From assembly GCA_964597035.1 (NCBI GenBank), contig CAZQWM010000058.1, positions 1 to 12,783 of the forward strand: DNA of 12,783 bases, read 5' to 3'. Made by a program: the position numbers and the translations under genes. The notes under the pieces are model-generated. The model searched no databases. It had not been told where the DNA came from and saw only the letters and a program-made list of their open reading frames with translations. Positions 1-6,620 of the stretch are shown piece by piece. Numbering within the stretch: position 1 is the first letter of the stretch; every line of letters starts with the position of its first letter. Origin of the DNA: Fen-1362 sp964597035 (GTDB lineage Bacteria > Planctomycetota > Phycisphaerae > Sedimentisphaerales > Anaerobacaceae).

Positions 1-1439
1 AGCGACACGGTTAAGCTGAAAACGGGAGCCAGAAAAACCATATCTGTATTATGCGTCAACCTTCCACAAACGGCTGCGGCCCAGCCCACTATAAATCCCC
101 CCGAAACCGCCGCCGCCGCCCAGCCGGACAGGTTCCTGAGCCGCTTTCTCTCCCAGACAAGGGCTGCAAGCACAAGCGGACACAGGCCTAATTGCGCCCC
201 ATATATCGCAAAGACCAAATCCGCTATTGAAAAGCCGACGGCTGAAAGCGCCTGCACCAGGATAGTCGATACTATGGCCGCCAATAAGAGAATGGCTCTG
301 GATATATTCATCTCTGTCCTGGAGACGGATTCATCCTGAATACGGCCCTTTCCGGGCCGTCTAAAGACATCCGCATATAACGTGTGTGAGACGGCTATCA
401 ACTGAGTCGAAGCGGTTGACAGCATCGCACCATACAGGCCGATGACGGTGACAAACAAAATCGCCGACGCAAACAGCCCCCTCGATGAGCTGATTACACC
501 AACTAAAGCCACAAGAGGATTAACTCCCTCTGAAGGCGTAACTATCATAAAAACAAAACACGCCAGCAAGGCCAGGATTCCCCACGTAAGCGCCGCACTA
601 AATGCGCTTCTGCCTAATCCTGCGGTTACCGTCCGGCCCTTCTCGCAACCGGCTATACGCTGCCAGACGCTCATATCCGAAATGAACGTGGGGACATTGA
701 TTACAAAAATACCGACCAGGAAAGACAGCACCTCCCTTGAATATGATAAATCCAGAACCCCCGGCGGCATTCGCTTCAGGCCCTCGCCCAGGCCGCCGTG
801 TGTAACAATATAATATATGTAAAACGCGGGCAGGCACAAAAGCAACAGCCAGATGGAAATCATCTGAACCCTGTCGGTTACAATTACCGCTCGAAACCCC
901 CCTACCGCCGTATAAAGAAAAGAAGCCACGCACAGCACGACAACTACAAGCCACGCCGGAACTGCGGGAATCAGGCCGGCAAAGAACTTTGAGCCGACCA
1001 TCAATTCAACGGCAAAGGCACCCAAAAAACCGAGACTGGTGCAGACCGCCCCCACGCGCAAAAGCACCGGCGAATTAAATTCCCTCCCCAAAAACTCGTG
1101 AAGCGTCGGCCTATGGTCGTACGCCAGCATACGCTCCCATATTCGCCCGGCAAAAAGTCGAACCAAAAACAATCCCGCAACGGTCGTCACCACGGTCCAC
1201 AACAGCCACAGGCCCAGATACCGTGAAAGCTCAAAAAAGGCCATTATTACGGTAGCCAGTGAGACGGTGGTTGCAACGGTGCTCGTGCTGAATTCCGCCG
1301 AACTTTTGATTCTGGCCTGCCTGCCGCTGGCCAGTGGCAGCAGGTCGGCGACGCCCTTTGTCCTGCGCCCCACAACAAAACCAATGCCTACATAAACGAC
1401 CAGCGCCAGCAGTATTGCGGTTATAATCGTGAAGCTCAT
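1..1439 (-). CDS. Sodium:solute symporter (SSS family), C-terminus cut by window edge
   Basis: The minus strand reads open from ATG at 1439 to the left edge, giving 479 residues without a stop. The product is strongly hydrophobic with repeated membrane segments. It carries the SSS signature GGFRAVIVTDRVQ (residues 180-192), a typical loop DMSVWQRIAG (255-264), and the TM8-type segment MLSTASTQLIAVSHTLYADV (339-358), whose Ser/Thr residues form the Na2 sodium site in LeuT-fold transporters. The family uses the sodium gradient to carry sugars, amino acids, vitamins or other small solutes across the cytoplasmic membrane; the substrate cannot be read from sequence. The start overlaps the stop of the upstream CDPS gene by 4 nt (ATGA), so translation is probably coupled. 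The context suggests the cyclic dipeptide or a precursor as cargo, but this is inference. Family members are usually about 480-600 aa, so only a short tail should be missing. Confidence 0.93.
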   Translation of the reverse strand, partial: MSFTIITAILLALVVYVGIGFVVGRRTKGVADLLPLASGRQARIKSSAEFSTSTVATTVSLATVIMAFFELSRYLGLWLLWTVVTTVAGLFLVRLFAGRIWERMLAYDHRPTLHEFLGREFNSPVLLRVGAVCTSLGFLGAFAVELMVGSKFFAGLIPAVPAWLVVVVLCVASFLYTAVGGFRAVIVTDRVQMISIWLLLLCLPAFYIYYIVTHGGLGEGLKRMPPGVLDLSYSREVLSFLVGIFVINVPTFISDMSVWQRIAGCEKGRTVTAGLGRSAFSAALTWGILALLACFVFMIVTPSEGVNPLVALVGVISSSRGLFASAILFVTVIGLYGAMLSTASTQLIAVSHTLYADVFRRPGKGRIQDESVSRTEMNISRAILLLAAIVSTILVQALSAVGFSIADLVFAIYGAQLGLCPLVLAALVWERKRLRNLSGWAAAAVSGGFIVGWAAAVCGRLTHNTDMVFLAPVFSLTVS

Positions 1440-2167
1440 ACTTGCACGCCTTTTCGGCTTATCTTCAATTCAACGTTGACTCTGTCTTTCAATCCTGCGG
1501 GAACACGGGGGTATCGGCCTTTGGCGACCTCAGCCAGCACACGCAGCTCCAGGCCGGGGTACAATTCCACATTCCAGCCGCTCTCGGAAAGCACGCTGAA
1601 GACGGCCACCTCCTCCAGAATATACTCGCACGAAAGCCGTATCGCCTCCTCCACATCAACCGCAAGATGTTGATTATGCTTTTGCTGTCTCCTGACAAAA
1701 GACAATGCGTCATATTCCACGGATGCCTTGAATTCCTCATCCGTTTTAAAAATCTCATCTAAAACTTTTTTGGCTCTTTCATACTCTTCGCTCTGTAAAT
1801 GCTCTTTCCAGCGAGTCAGTCGGATTCTTTTTGCTGGGAGTTTGCTGAAAAGCTCTTTTGTCTTTGATATGAATAAATCACCACTTCTGATTGCACGCTC
1901 GCCAGCAAGCTCATCGTCGCAGCCGGCAACAATGCGCTCGTTAAAACGAGACAGGTAATCACCGACTATTACCAGGCACTGCTCGAAATTTCCGCCGGCC
2001 CACGTTAACAACGCCTTCAGCGAATCTCCATCGAACAGGGGATTCTCAATGCTTATGCCGAGATAGCACTTTTTCCGTGAAAAAAGTTCCGACGTGGAAA
2101 TCCGGGGCAGGATTTTCACTATTGCTATTTCCGGCAAAGCTTCCTCAAATCGCAAGCCCGATGTCAC
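1436..2167 (-). CDS. tRNA-dependent cyclodipeptide synthase (CDPS)
   Basis: This 243-aa protein matches the CDPS family in length (AlbC is 239 aa) and in motif order. CDPSs divert two aminoacyl-tRNAs from translation to form a cyclic dipeptide (diketopiperazine) in the cytoplasm. Visible landmarks are LGIS (36-39), whose Ser39 aligns with the nucleophile Ser37 of AlbC; the LLTWAGGNFE segment (53-62), close to AlbC LLQWAGQRFE; a central helix with EEYERAKKVLDEIFKTDEEF (127-146); EYILEE, giving Tyr182 and Glu186 for AlbC Tyr178 and Glu182; and LYPG, giving Tyr203-Pro204 for AlbC Tyr202 and the next residue. The Tyr-Pro pair points to the XYP subfamily. The arginine-rich helix that binds tRNA in AlbC is not obvious here; a basic stretch AKRIRLTRWK lies at 112-121. 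The start is GTG with AAGGA 9 nt upstream, 23 nt inside the regulator gene. The alignment was made from memory. The amino acids used cannot be predicted. Confidence 0.9.
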   Translation of the reverse strand: MTSGLRFEEALPEIAIVKILPRISTSELFSRKKCYLGISIENPLFDGDSLKALLTWAGGNFEQCLVIVGDYLSRFNERIVAGCDDELAGERAIRSGDLFISKTKELFSKLPAKRIRLTRWKEHLQSEEYERAKKVLDEIFKTDEEFKASVEYDALSFVRRQQKHNQHLAVDVEEAIRLSCEYILEEVAVFSVLSESGWNVELYPGLELRVLAEVAKGRYPRVPAGLKDRVNVELKISRKGVQV

Positions 2168-3299
2168 TGCATAATTTCCTTATCTTGAAAAGCTTTTCGG
2201 AAGTCTCATCGTAACCCAGACTCGTGCCGTAAAGGTTGGCCCCGGTTGAGCCAACGGTTGCATTATCGATAAAACCAACGACATAGCCATTGAGCATAAT
2301 ATACGCCCAGAGATTGTTCATTGGAAAATTTCTGTAAAGCAAAATCTGGTCAATATCGTCCGCCTTGTCACAGCCCGGCTCAATTACGAGCTTTTCATTA
2401 AGCACCTTATCAAACGTATGCAACTGTCGTTCATATTTCAGGTGCTCAGCTTCAAACTTATTTCTCAGATTTTCAGCCACTTTCCTCTGGACTAAATTTC
2501 CCCTTTTCGAGTCGCCGTCACGATAAATTATAATTATCTTCTGAAATTCCTCTTCCCAGAGATAACCGTAATCGAATATACCGACGTCAATAACAACCTC
2601 GGGCCTGCGAACAATACCTATTAAATGCGAGATTTTATTTTGATGAAGCGATTCCCATCTTGCCAGCTCGCCCGCGGTAACCCGTGGCGTGATATTTTTA
2701 AGATTATCGAGCAACTGCAAAACGGCGTCGAGATAAAACGGTGCGACTCCCTGAAGGATATTTCCTATCTTGCCATACAGCCGACCCGACAAAGGATGTT
2801 CGTAAGTCGGGCTCATAAAGTTATCGATTTCAGCGGCGCTGAATGGTAACGGCTCCGTTGTCAAAAACCTAGCGATTTCGTCTCTAAGTCCGCCTTTAAT
2901 AATCGCCTCCGCAGAATCACGTGCATCACCCTTCGTTACTACCTTCCACAGCGAATCGAGCTTTTTTAAAACCTTTTTCAAAGAAGGCGTCGCTTCCATA
3001 AGTAAATTCGCAGTCGTGCGCATATCCCTGACCGTTTTCCGATTGGCGTCCAGCAATTGTATGGAAACCAGCACCTCACATAATGGAATAAATTCTATCG
3101 TTCCAAATGTCTGAACAATGCGTAGCGCCTTTGATGGCTGCATTATGGCAGAGCCGGATTCAATCATTCTGTAATGCGGGGCCGCCAGACCAAGCTGTGT
3201 TGCAATCTGCGACGAAGAAATCCCGCCCATCTTGTCCCGCATCTGCTGCAGAACAAGACCCAACGCCTTAGCTAAGGGATTTTTGATTTTTTTAGCCAT
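2145..3299 (-). CDS. XRE-type helix-turn-helix protein with large unknown C-terminal region
   Basis: This 384-aa protein starts at an ATG with AAAGGA just upstream. Residues 10-70 look like a Cro/C1 (XRE) helix-turn-helix: a leading helix KALGLVLQQMRDKMG, then SSSQIATQLGLAAPHYRMIESG (28-49), which fits the turn and recognition-helix pattern of the family, including the typical IESG. The remaining 310 or so residues match no domain I recognise. They are mixed helical, with charged and amphipathic segments (DANRKTVRDMR, residues about 84-94; NLRNKFEAEHLKYERQLHTF, about 287-306) and a Gly/Asn-rich tail. No signal peptide or membrane segment is apparent, so it should be cytoplasmic. It is the first gene of the operon and overlaps the CDPS gene by 23 nt. 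A likely role is DNA-binding control of this operon, with the C-terminal part sensing a ligand, but that is inference. It is far longer than a simple XRE repressor. Confidence 0.8.
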   Translation of the reverse strand: MAKKIKNPLAKALGLVLQQMRDKMGGISSSQIATQLGLAAPHYRMIESGSAIMQPSKALRIVQTFGTIEFIPLCEVLVSIQLLDANRKTVRDMRTTANLLMEATPSLKKVLKKLDSLWKVVTKGDARDSAEAIIKGGLRDEIARFLTTEPLPFSAAEIDNFMSPTYEHPLSGRLYGKIGNILQGVAPFYLDAVLQLLDNLKNITPRVTAGELARWESLHQNKISHLIGIVRRPEVVIDVGIFDYGYLWEEEFQKIIIIYRDGDSKRGNLVQRKVAENLRNKFEAEHLKYERQLHTFDKVLNEKLVIEPGCDKADDIDQILLYRNFPMNNLWAYIMLNGYVVGFIDNATVGSTGANLYGTSLGYDETSEKLFKIRKLCSDIGLAI

Positions 3300-3367
3300 T
3301 TCCTTTACTGTCGAACGTTCTTTAATCTTCGCAATTTTGTCTCTTCAATGCCTAAGTTTTCGTCAAA

Positions 3368-3396
3368 ATTATACGTTCTGTTGCAAAATATAACAA
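3368..3396 (-). promoter_or_regulatory. Predicted sigma-70-type promoter of the regulator-CDPS-symporter operon
   Basis: On the minus strand TTGTTA (3391-3396) is followed after exactly 17 nt by a perfect TATAAT (3368-3373). Transcription would start near 3361, giving a leader of about 60 nt before the ATG at 3299. A second minus-strand TATAAT at 3451-3456 lacks a good -35 and is less likely. Confidence 0.6.
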
Positions 3397-3622
3397 GCAA
3401 AGGTGTAAATATTTTCTAACGCCCGACAATAATATGAATCATAAGTCTTTATTATATAAGATGATATGACGTTTTACAGGAAAAGCAATAAATATCTTAC
3501 ATAAATGAAAATAATACTTTACACCGAGCGTATATACTAATAGAGTTAAAAGTGAATAAGTGAACCATAAGAAAACAATGTTTCACGGCATAAAGGATTG
3601 GTTAAAAACTCACAAGAAAATG

Positions 3623-3632
3623 AAAGGAGGTG
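3623..3632 (+). promoter_or_regulatory. Strong Shine-Dalgarno that fixes the start at 3637
   Basis: AAAGGAGGTG is a near-perfect anti-16S match, with the GGAGG core 6 nt before ATG 3637. It lies inside the in-frame extension that begins at TTG 3598, so it argues for the later ATG start. Confidence 0.85.
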
Positions 3633-3636
3633 CGAT

Positions 3637-5640
3637 ATGTTAACTCTTGAATCATCCAAAACGTTCAAAGTTCTGATTATCGCATCAGCTTTGCTTATTG
3701 CCTTTTTGGTCCAGACCGGCCTGGCAAAGCCCCAGCGGAACAGTAGCAAACAACAGAAACAAACTTCACAACGTAAACAAGCCAACAAGGCGCCTGCAAA
3801 AACAAAAGCACCTAAAATTTCTAATCGGTCGCAAACCCCTGCCCGAGAAAGCACCAGAGATAATTCGTCCCGCCAGAGGCCTTCAACGGGTCCGCAGATA
3901 CTGACAAAACCTAATATAATACAAAGACAAACAGTATCGACAGGCCTGCGTAAAACTGATATCCCAAATCTTCAGGTTCGTGCGAAACCCTCGCCCAATG
4001 TGCAGATAGCTTCTCCGCCTCGTCAATCCGGCGTCCCGCAGCCTTCCCGCGAACGGGGACAAAATAACATCGCTCAGCGAATTACAACTGCGCCGGACAG
4101 GTTGGAACTCAACCGACCTACGCCTTTGAAACCGGACTCAGCGCCTCAGATAATAAAACCACAAATAAATATAATCTCAAAACCCAGACTGGACATTGGC
4201 TCTGAGATTAGCACACGCATAGGCCGGCAGCTAAACTTAAGAGCTGAATCTAAGCCGCTTTTCCGTAAAAAACCCCAACAGGAATCGACCGGCCGAATCG
4301 TTACAAGGAACGAATCACAACAGTCCATTTCAAAGCCAATACGACAAACACAGCGTGATACCCAGACAAACTCTAACTCAGGCAGGGCCAACCGAATCGC
4401 TGTGCCCCGCGCAAAACCGGCACCTGCAGAGCGAATCGCAATACCGCGCAAAAAGCCGACACCTGCTGAGCGAATCACAATACCGCGCGAAAAACCGGCA
4501 TCCCCAGCGCATGAGCAGACAGACGTTCCAGGTCACGCAGAGCAATCCGGCAGAGGCAATGGAAGAACCGACAGAAACCGCTCAGATGGCATTTCCAAAC
4601 CTAACAGAAATGTAAATATCCATCGCACCAACTTCGTCAGAAGTCACCGAAGAACCCATGAAATTGGTAAAGGCAACCACGACTTCAGACGATTCAGACC
4701 AGCAGCCACAAGGAAAATCATTTACGAAGACCGCACTAGAAGAAGGGACAGGCAATTTCATCATGACTTTGTTTTCAGAGACTTGCATCGCCGTATAAGT
4801 CACCGAATCATCTGGCCAAGATATAGTTTCCGGGTTTTTTACAGATGGGGACATCACTACAGCTTCCACTATGCATATCCGTTCTATCAGCACAGATATG
4901 TTTTCGTTAGTTTAGGCGGTTTCTGGCCGGATTACACCTGCCTTCGCTATTACTGGTATCCGGCCCATTCATTCTGGTGGTACGGCTACTATCCGGTTGC
5001 ACAGCAGGTCCAGGGTGACACGTACAACTATTACACATATAACTATTACGGCCAGCAAGCTGCAGCAGGCGTCGATTACGGCACCGGCATCAGTCCCGTG
5101 GACTCCAACACCTTCGCAGACGTCCGCGAGAAGCTCAGCCGTCAGCAGCAAGACCCGGACACTCAGACGCCGGCCGACGCATTATTTGACGAAGGCATCA
5201 AGGCATTTGAACAGGGCCTCTACACCGAGGCCGCTGGGAAATTCGCCGCAGCGATGGAGCTTGCACCGGACGATGTGATTTTGCCCTTCTCCTATGCACA
5301 GGCACTTTTTGCAGACGCCAGATACACTCAGGCCGCAGAGGCCCTTCGACAGGCCCTTCAAAACTCGTCGCCTGACAAGCCGGGCGTTTATTATCCCAGA
5401 GGCCTGTATCTCGATGAAAACACGCTGGACGAACAAATTGACCGGCTGGCTGAACAGACTGAGAACCGACCCTACGACAGTGACCTGCAGTTGCTGCTCG
5501 GCTATCAGTTGCTCGGTATTGGCGAAACCGAAAAGTCAATTGAGCCGTTAAAAAAGGCCAAAGAAGACTACAAAAATTTCGGTGCTGCAGCCACTTTGCT
5601 TGAACTCGCCGAGCAGATTGCTTCCGGCGAAAGTGAGTAA
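3637..5640 (+). CDS. Secreted basic low-complexity protein with His/Tyr/Trp-rich segment and C-terminal TPRs
   Basis: The product is 667 aa from ATG 3637, chosen for its Shine-Dalgarno. Residues 1-30 form a signal peptide (Lys, then VLIIASALLIAFLVQTGLA, likely cut before KPQ). About 300 residues follow that are rich in Lys, Arg, Gln, Pro, Ser and Thr and probably disordered, including three 13-residue units of the type ERIAIPRKKPTPA (residues about 252-290). Residues about 325-480 are extremely rich in His, Arg, Tyr, Phe and Trp, with the block LGGFWPDYTCLRYYWYPAHS; from memory, similar aromatic blocks occur in planctomycete envelope proteins. From about residue 513 there are at least two TPRs (ALFDEGIKAFEQGLYTEAAG, then a copy about 34 residues on) and a third weaker one near the end. 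TPRs mediate protein contacts, so an envelope scaffold role is plausible. No enzyme motif is seen. A lipoprotein gene follows 50 nt downstream, probably in the same operon. Confidence 0.9.
   Translation: MLTLESSKTFKVLIIASALLIAFLVQTGLAKPQRNSSKQQKQTSQRKQANKAPAKTKAPKISNRSQTPARESTRDNSSRQRPSTGPQILTKPNIIQRQTVSTGLRKTDIPNLQVRAKPSPNVQIASPPRQSGVPQPSRERGQNNIAQRITTAPDRLELNRPTPLKPDSAPQIIKPQINIISKPRLDIGSEISTRIGRQLNLRAESKPLFRKKPQQESTGRIVTRNESQQSISKPIRQTQRDTQTNSNSGRANRIAVPRAKPAPAERIAIPRKKPTPAERITIPREKPASPAHEQTDVPGHAEQSGRGNGRTDRNRSDGISKPNRNVNIHRTNFVRSHRRTHEIGKGNHDFRRFRPAATRKIIYEDRTRRRDRQFHHDFVFRDLHRRISHRIIWPRYSFRVFYRWGHHYSFHYAYPFYQHRYVFVSLGGFWPDYTCLRYYWYPAHSFWWYGYYPVAQQVQGDTYNYYTYNYYGQQAAAGVDYGTGISPVDSNTFADVREKLSRQQQDPDTQTPADALFDEGIKAFEQGLYTEAAGKFAAAMELAPDDVILPFSYAQALFADARYTQAAEALRQALQNSSPDKPGVYYPRGLYLDENTLDEQIDRLAEQTENRPYDSDLQLLLGYQLLGIGETEKSIEPLKKAKEDYKNFGAAATLLELAEQIASGESE
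4390..4506 (+). repeat. Three in-frame 39-nt coding repeats
   Basis: Units at 4390-4428, 4429-4467 and 4468-4506 encode NRIAVPRAKPAPA, ERIAIPRKKPTPA and ERITIPREKPASP. They are similar at nucleotide level, consistent with recent internal duplication in the disordered linker of the secreted protein. Confidence 0.8.
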
Positions 5641-5690
5641 TTTAAGGTGGTAAAAACGAATTACGAAAAATAAGTTTAGGAGGCACAAAA

Positions 5691-6101
5691 ATGTTGAAAC
5701 AGAAGATAAGAATTATGTTGGCACTGGCAATTTGCTCCTGGCTTGTATTTGTAAGCGGGTGCGAAAGCAGTGCACAGACCGGCTCGGCCATCGGCGCCCT
5801 GGCGGGCGCAGGGATTGGCCAGCTTGCAGGGCAAAGCACAGAGTCAACCTTGATTGGTGCAGCGGTTGGCGGGGGTGTCGGCTACATGCTCGGCAATGAA
5901 AGCGACAAGCAACAGACCCAGTCAAGAATGTATGCAATGCAGAACGACATTAACTCGCAGCTCGTAAACGTCACCAATAGTAACGGCTCAATAGTCCAGG
6001 TCAGACTCAGAAAACAGGGCGTCGGCTGGCTCGGACCGAGGGGTGAGTATTACCCAATAACGCCGACATCCGAACAGTTGCGACCAGTGTATGGCTTTTA
6101 G
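5691..6101 (+). CDS. Glycine-zipper lipoprotein
   Basis: This 136-aa protein starts at ATG 5691 with AGGAGG 7 nt upstream. It has a short basic N-terminus, a hydrophobic stretch (about 7-21) and a lipobox VSGC with the lipidated cysteine at residue 24, so it should be anchored in a membrane. Residues about 30-68 form a glycine zipper (GSAIGALAGAGIGQLAG and then GAAVGGGVGYMLG), two helical Gly-x-x-x-Gly hairpin segments known from small outer-membrane and envelope proteins. The C-terminal part ends in a compact GWLGPRGEYYPITPTSEQLR segment that looks like a conserved small domain. It lies 50 nt after the TPR protein gene, likely in one transcript, and is followed by a strong terminator. It may oligomerise in the membrane; the exact role is unknown. 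Confidence 0.9.
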   Translation: MLKQKIRIMLALAICSWLVFVSGCESSAQTGSAIGALAGAGIGQLAGQSTESTLIGAAVGGGVGYMLGNESDKQQTQSRMYAMQNDINSQLVNVTNSNGSIVQVRLRKQGVGWLGPRGEYYPITPTSEQLRPVYGF

Positions 6102-6125
6102 CAGCAGATTTGCCCTACTGTGCAT

Positions 6126-6172
6126 AAAAGTGAAAAAGGCCGGTGTGCAATTTGTGCACCGGCCACACTTTT
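6126..6172 (+). terminator. Intrinsic terminator of the envelope operon
   Basis: GGCCGGTG (6138-6145) pairs with CACCGGCC (6157-6164). The stem can extend outward through AAAAGTG (6126-6132) with CACTTTT (6166-6172), which places a T-run after the GC stem on the plus strand and an equivalent run on the minus strand, so it could act in both directions. It begins 24 nt after the lipoprotein stop codon. Confidence 0.8.
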
Positions 6173-6409
6173 AATAATCGAAGTCAAAGCAACTCGAAAC
6201 TTCAGCCTTCTTTCGGATCGACCGCCCGATACCAGGACTCGTAAATCTTTGTCAATGAGTATCTAATCCTTTAACTTGCTTTGCCACTTACGCTCACACA
6301 GGATAATCCAAGTACATAAGTCTAAAATATATAAGTGGTTAGATTGTAAATCAAATGGGCAATAATTTTAGTAGGAAATAGAAAAATCGTGTTTTCAGGC
6401 AACAATCTC
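6173..6409. other. Intergenic stretch without recognisable gene
   Basis: I checked this stretch for ORFs, tRNA-like cloverleaf ends and repeats and saw no gene. Its right end is AT-rich and carries AATTTTAGTAG (6364-6374), the left arm of an inverted repeat whose partner overlaps the promoter at 6410-6437. Confidence 0.5.
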
Positions 6410-6438
6410 TTGACTTTGTTCTCTAATCTACTAAAATT
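6364..6438. repeat. Perfect 11-bp inverted repeat, right arm over a -10 box
   Basis: AATTTTAGTAG (6364-6374) is the exact reverse complement of CTACTAAAATT (6428-6438). The arms are 64 bp apart centre to centre, about six helical turns, and the right arm covers the predicted -10 hexamer. This spacing would allow one regulator to bind both arms by looping, but that is inference. Confidence 0.5.
6410..6437 (+). promoter_or_regulatory. Near-consensus sigma-70-type promoter
   Basis: TTGACT (6410-6415) and TAAAAT (6432-6437) each match the consensus at five of six positions, separated by 16 nt. Transcription would begin near 6444, at the edge of a dyad, and would run into the terminator at 6587-6620. 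Confidence 0.6.
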
Positions 6439-6440
6439 TT

Positions 6441-6469
6441 CCTATAAGCTATTACAATGTGCTTATAGG
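6441..6469 (+). promoter_or_regulatory. Dyad / hairpin at the predicted transcription start
   Basis: CCTATAAGC (6441-6449) and GCTTATAGG (6461-6469) form a perfect 9-bp inverted repeat with an 11-nt centre. As DNA it sits across the predicted start site, a classical operator position. As RNA it would be a 5' hairpin whose right arm shares bases with the AGGAGG at 6467-6472. Confidence 0.5.
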
Positions 6470-6620
6470 AGGTTTGGTGAAAAAAGTAACCCATCGATAC
6501 TGGTGCCTTTGGGGACATTGGTTCTCTACGCTTTGCAATACTTGTCATTATATCAACCAACCTCCTAAATCTAATAAATTTGTGCAAAAAAACCAAAGCA
6601 GTTGCACGCTTTGGTTTTTT
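6444..6620 (+). ncRNA. Possible structured small RNA or leader transcript (about 175 nt)
   Basis: A promoter (6410-6437) and an intrinsic terminator (6587-6620) bracket a short unit. AGGAGGTT plus GG at 6467-6477 can pair with CCAACCTCCT at 6557-6566 with one bulged base, enclosing a loop of about 80 nt, while the first hairpin competes for part of the AGGAGG. The layout fits a riboregulator, a leader or a small mRNA. It resembles none of 4.5S, 6S, tmRNA or RNase P RNA as I know them. The boundaries are predicted only. Confidence 0.35.

Larger units (their letters stand above)
3300..3636. other. AT-rich divergent intergenic region
   Basis: This stretch of about 337 nt separates the minus-strand operon from the plus-strand envelope genes and holds no convincing gene. 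The minus-strand promoter at 3368-3396 is the clearest element. For the plus strand, a -10-like TATACT at 3533-3538 lacks a matching -35. TTGCAA (3381-3386) with TGTAAA (3404-3409) at 17 nt is a weaker alternative that would give a long leader. I saw no strong operator palindrome. Confidence 0.6.

Noticed and set aside
442..992. Open frames at 442-813 and 798-992 (+) and 598-954 (-)
   Set aside because: They overlap the symporter gene, which has a full-length frame with family motifs; they show low-complexity shadow translations and no ribosome sites.
3598..3636. TTG start at 3598 for the secreted TPR protein
   Set aside because: It would put charged residues and the Shine-Dalgarno itself ahead of the signal peptide; ATG 3637 has an ideal ribosome site and directly begins a normal signal peptide.
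4146..4478. Antisense frame inside the TPR protein gene
   Set aside because: It mirrors the repetitive coding sequence of the opposite strand and has no independent signals.
4390..4506. Possible CRISPR-like or satellite repeat
   Set aside because: The units are contiguous, 39 nt, in frame and degenerate, with no spacers; they are protein-coding repeats.
6173..6360. A tRNA or other standard RNA gene in the intergenic stretch
   Set aside because: No acceptor stem, T-loop GTTCGA-type motif or CCA end was found on either strand.
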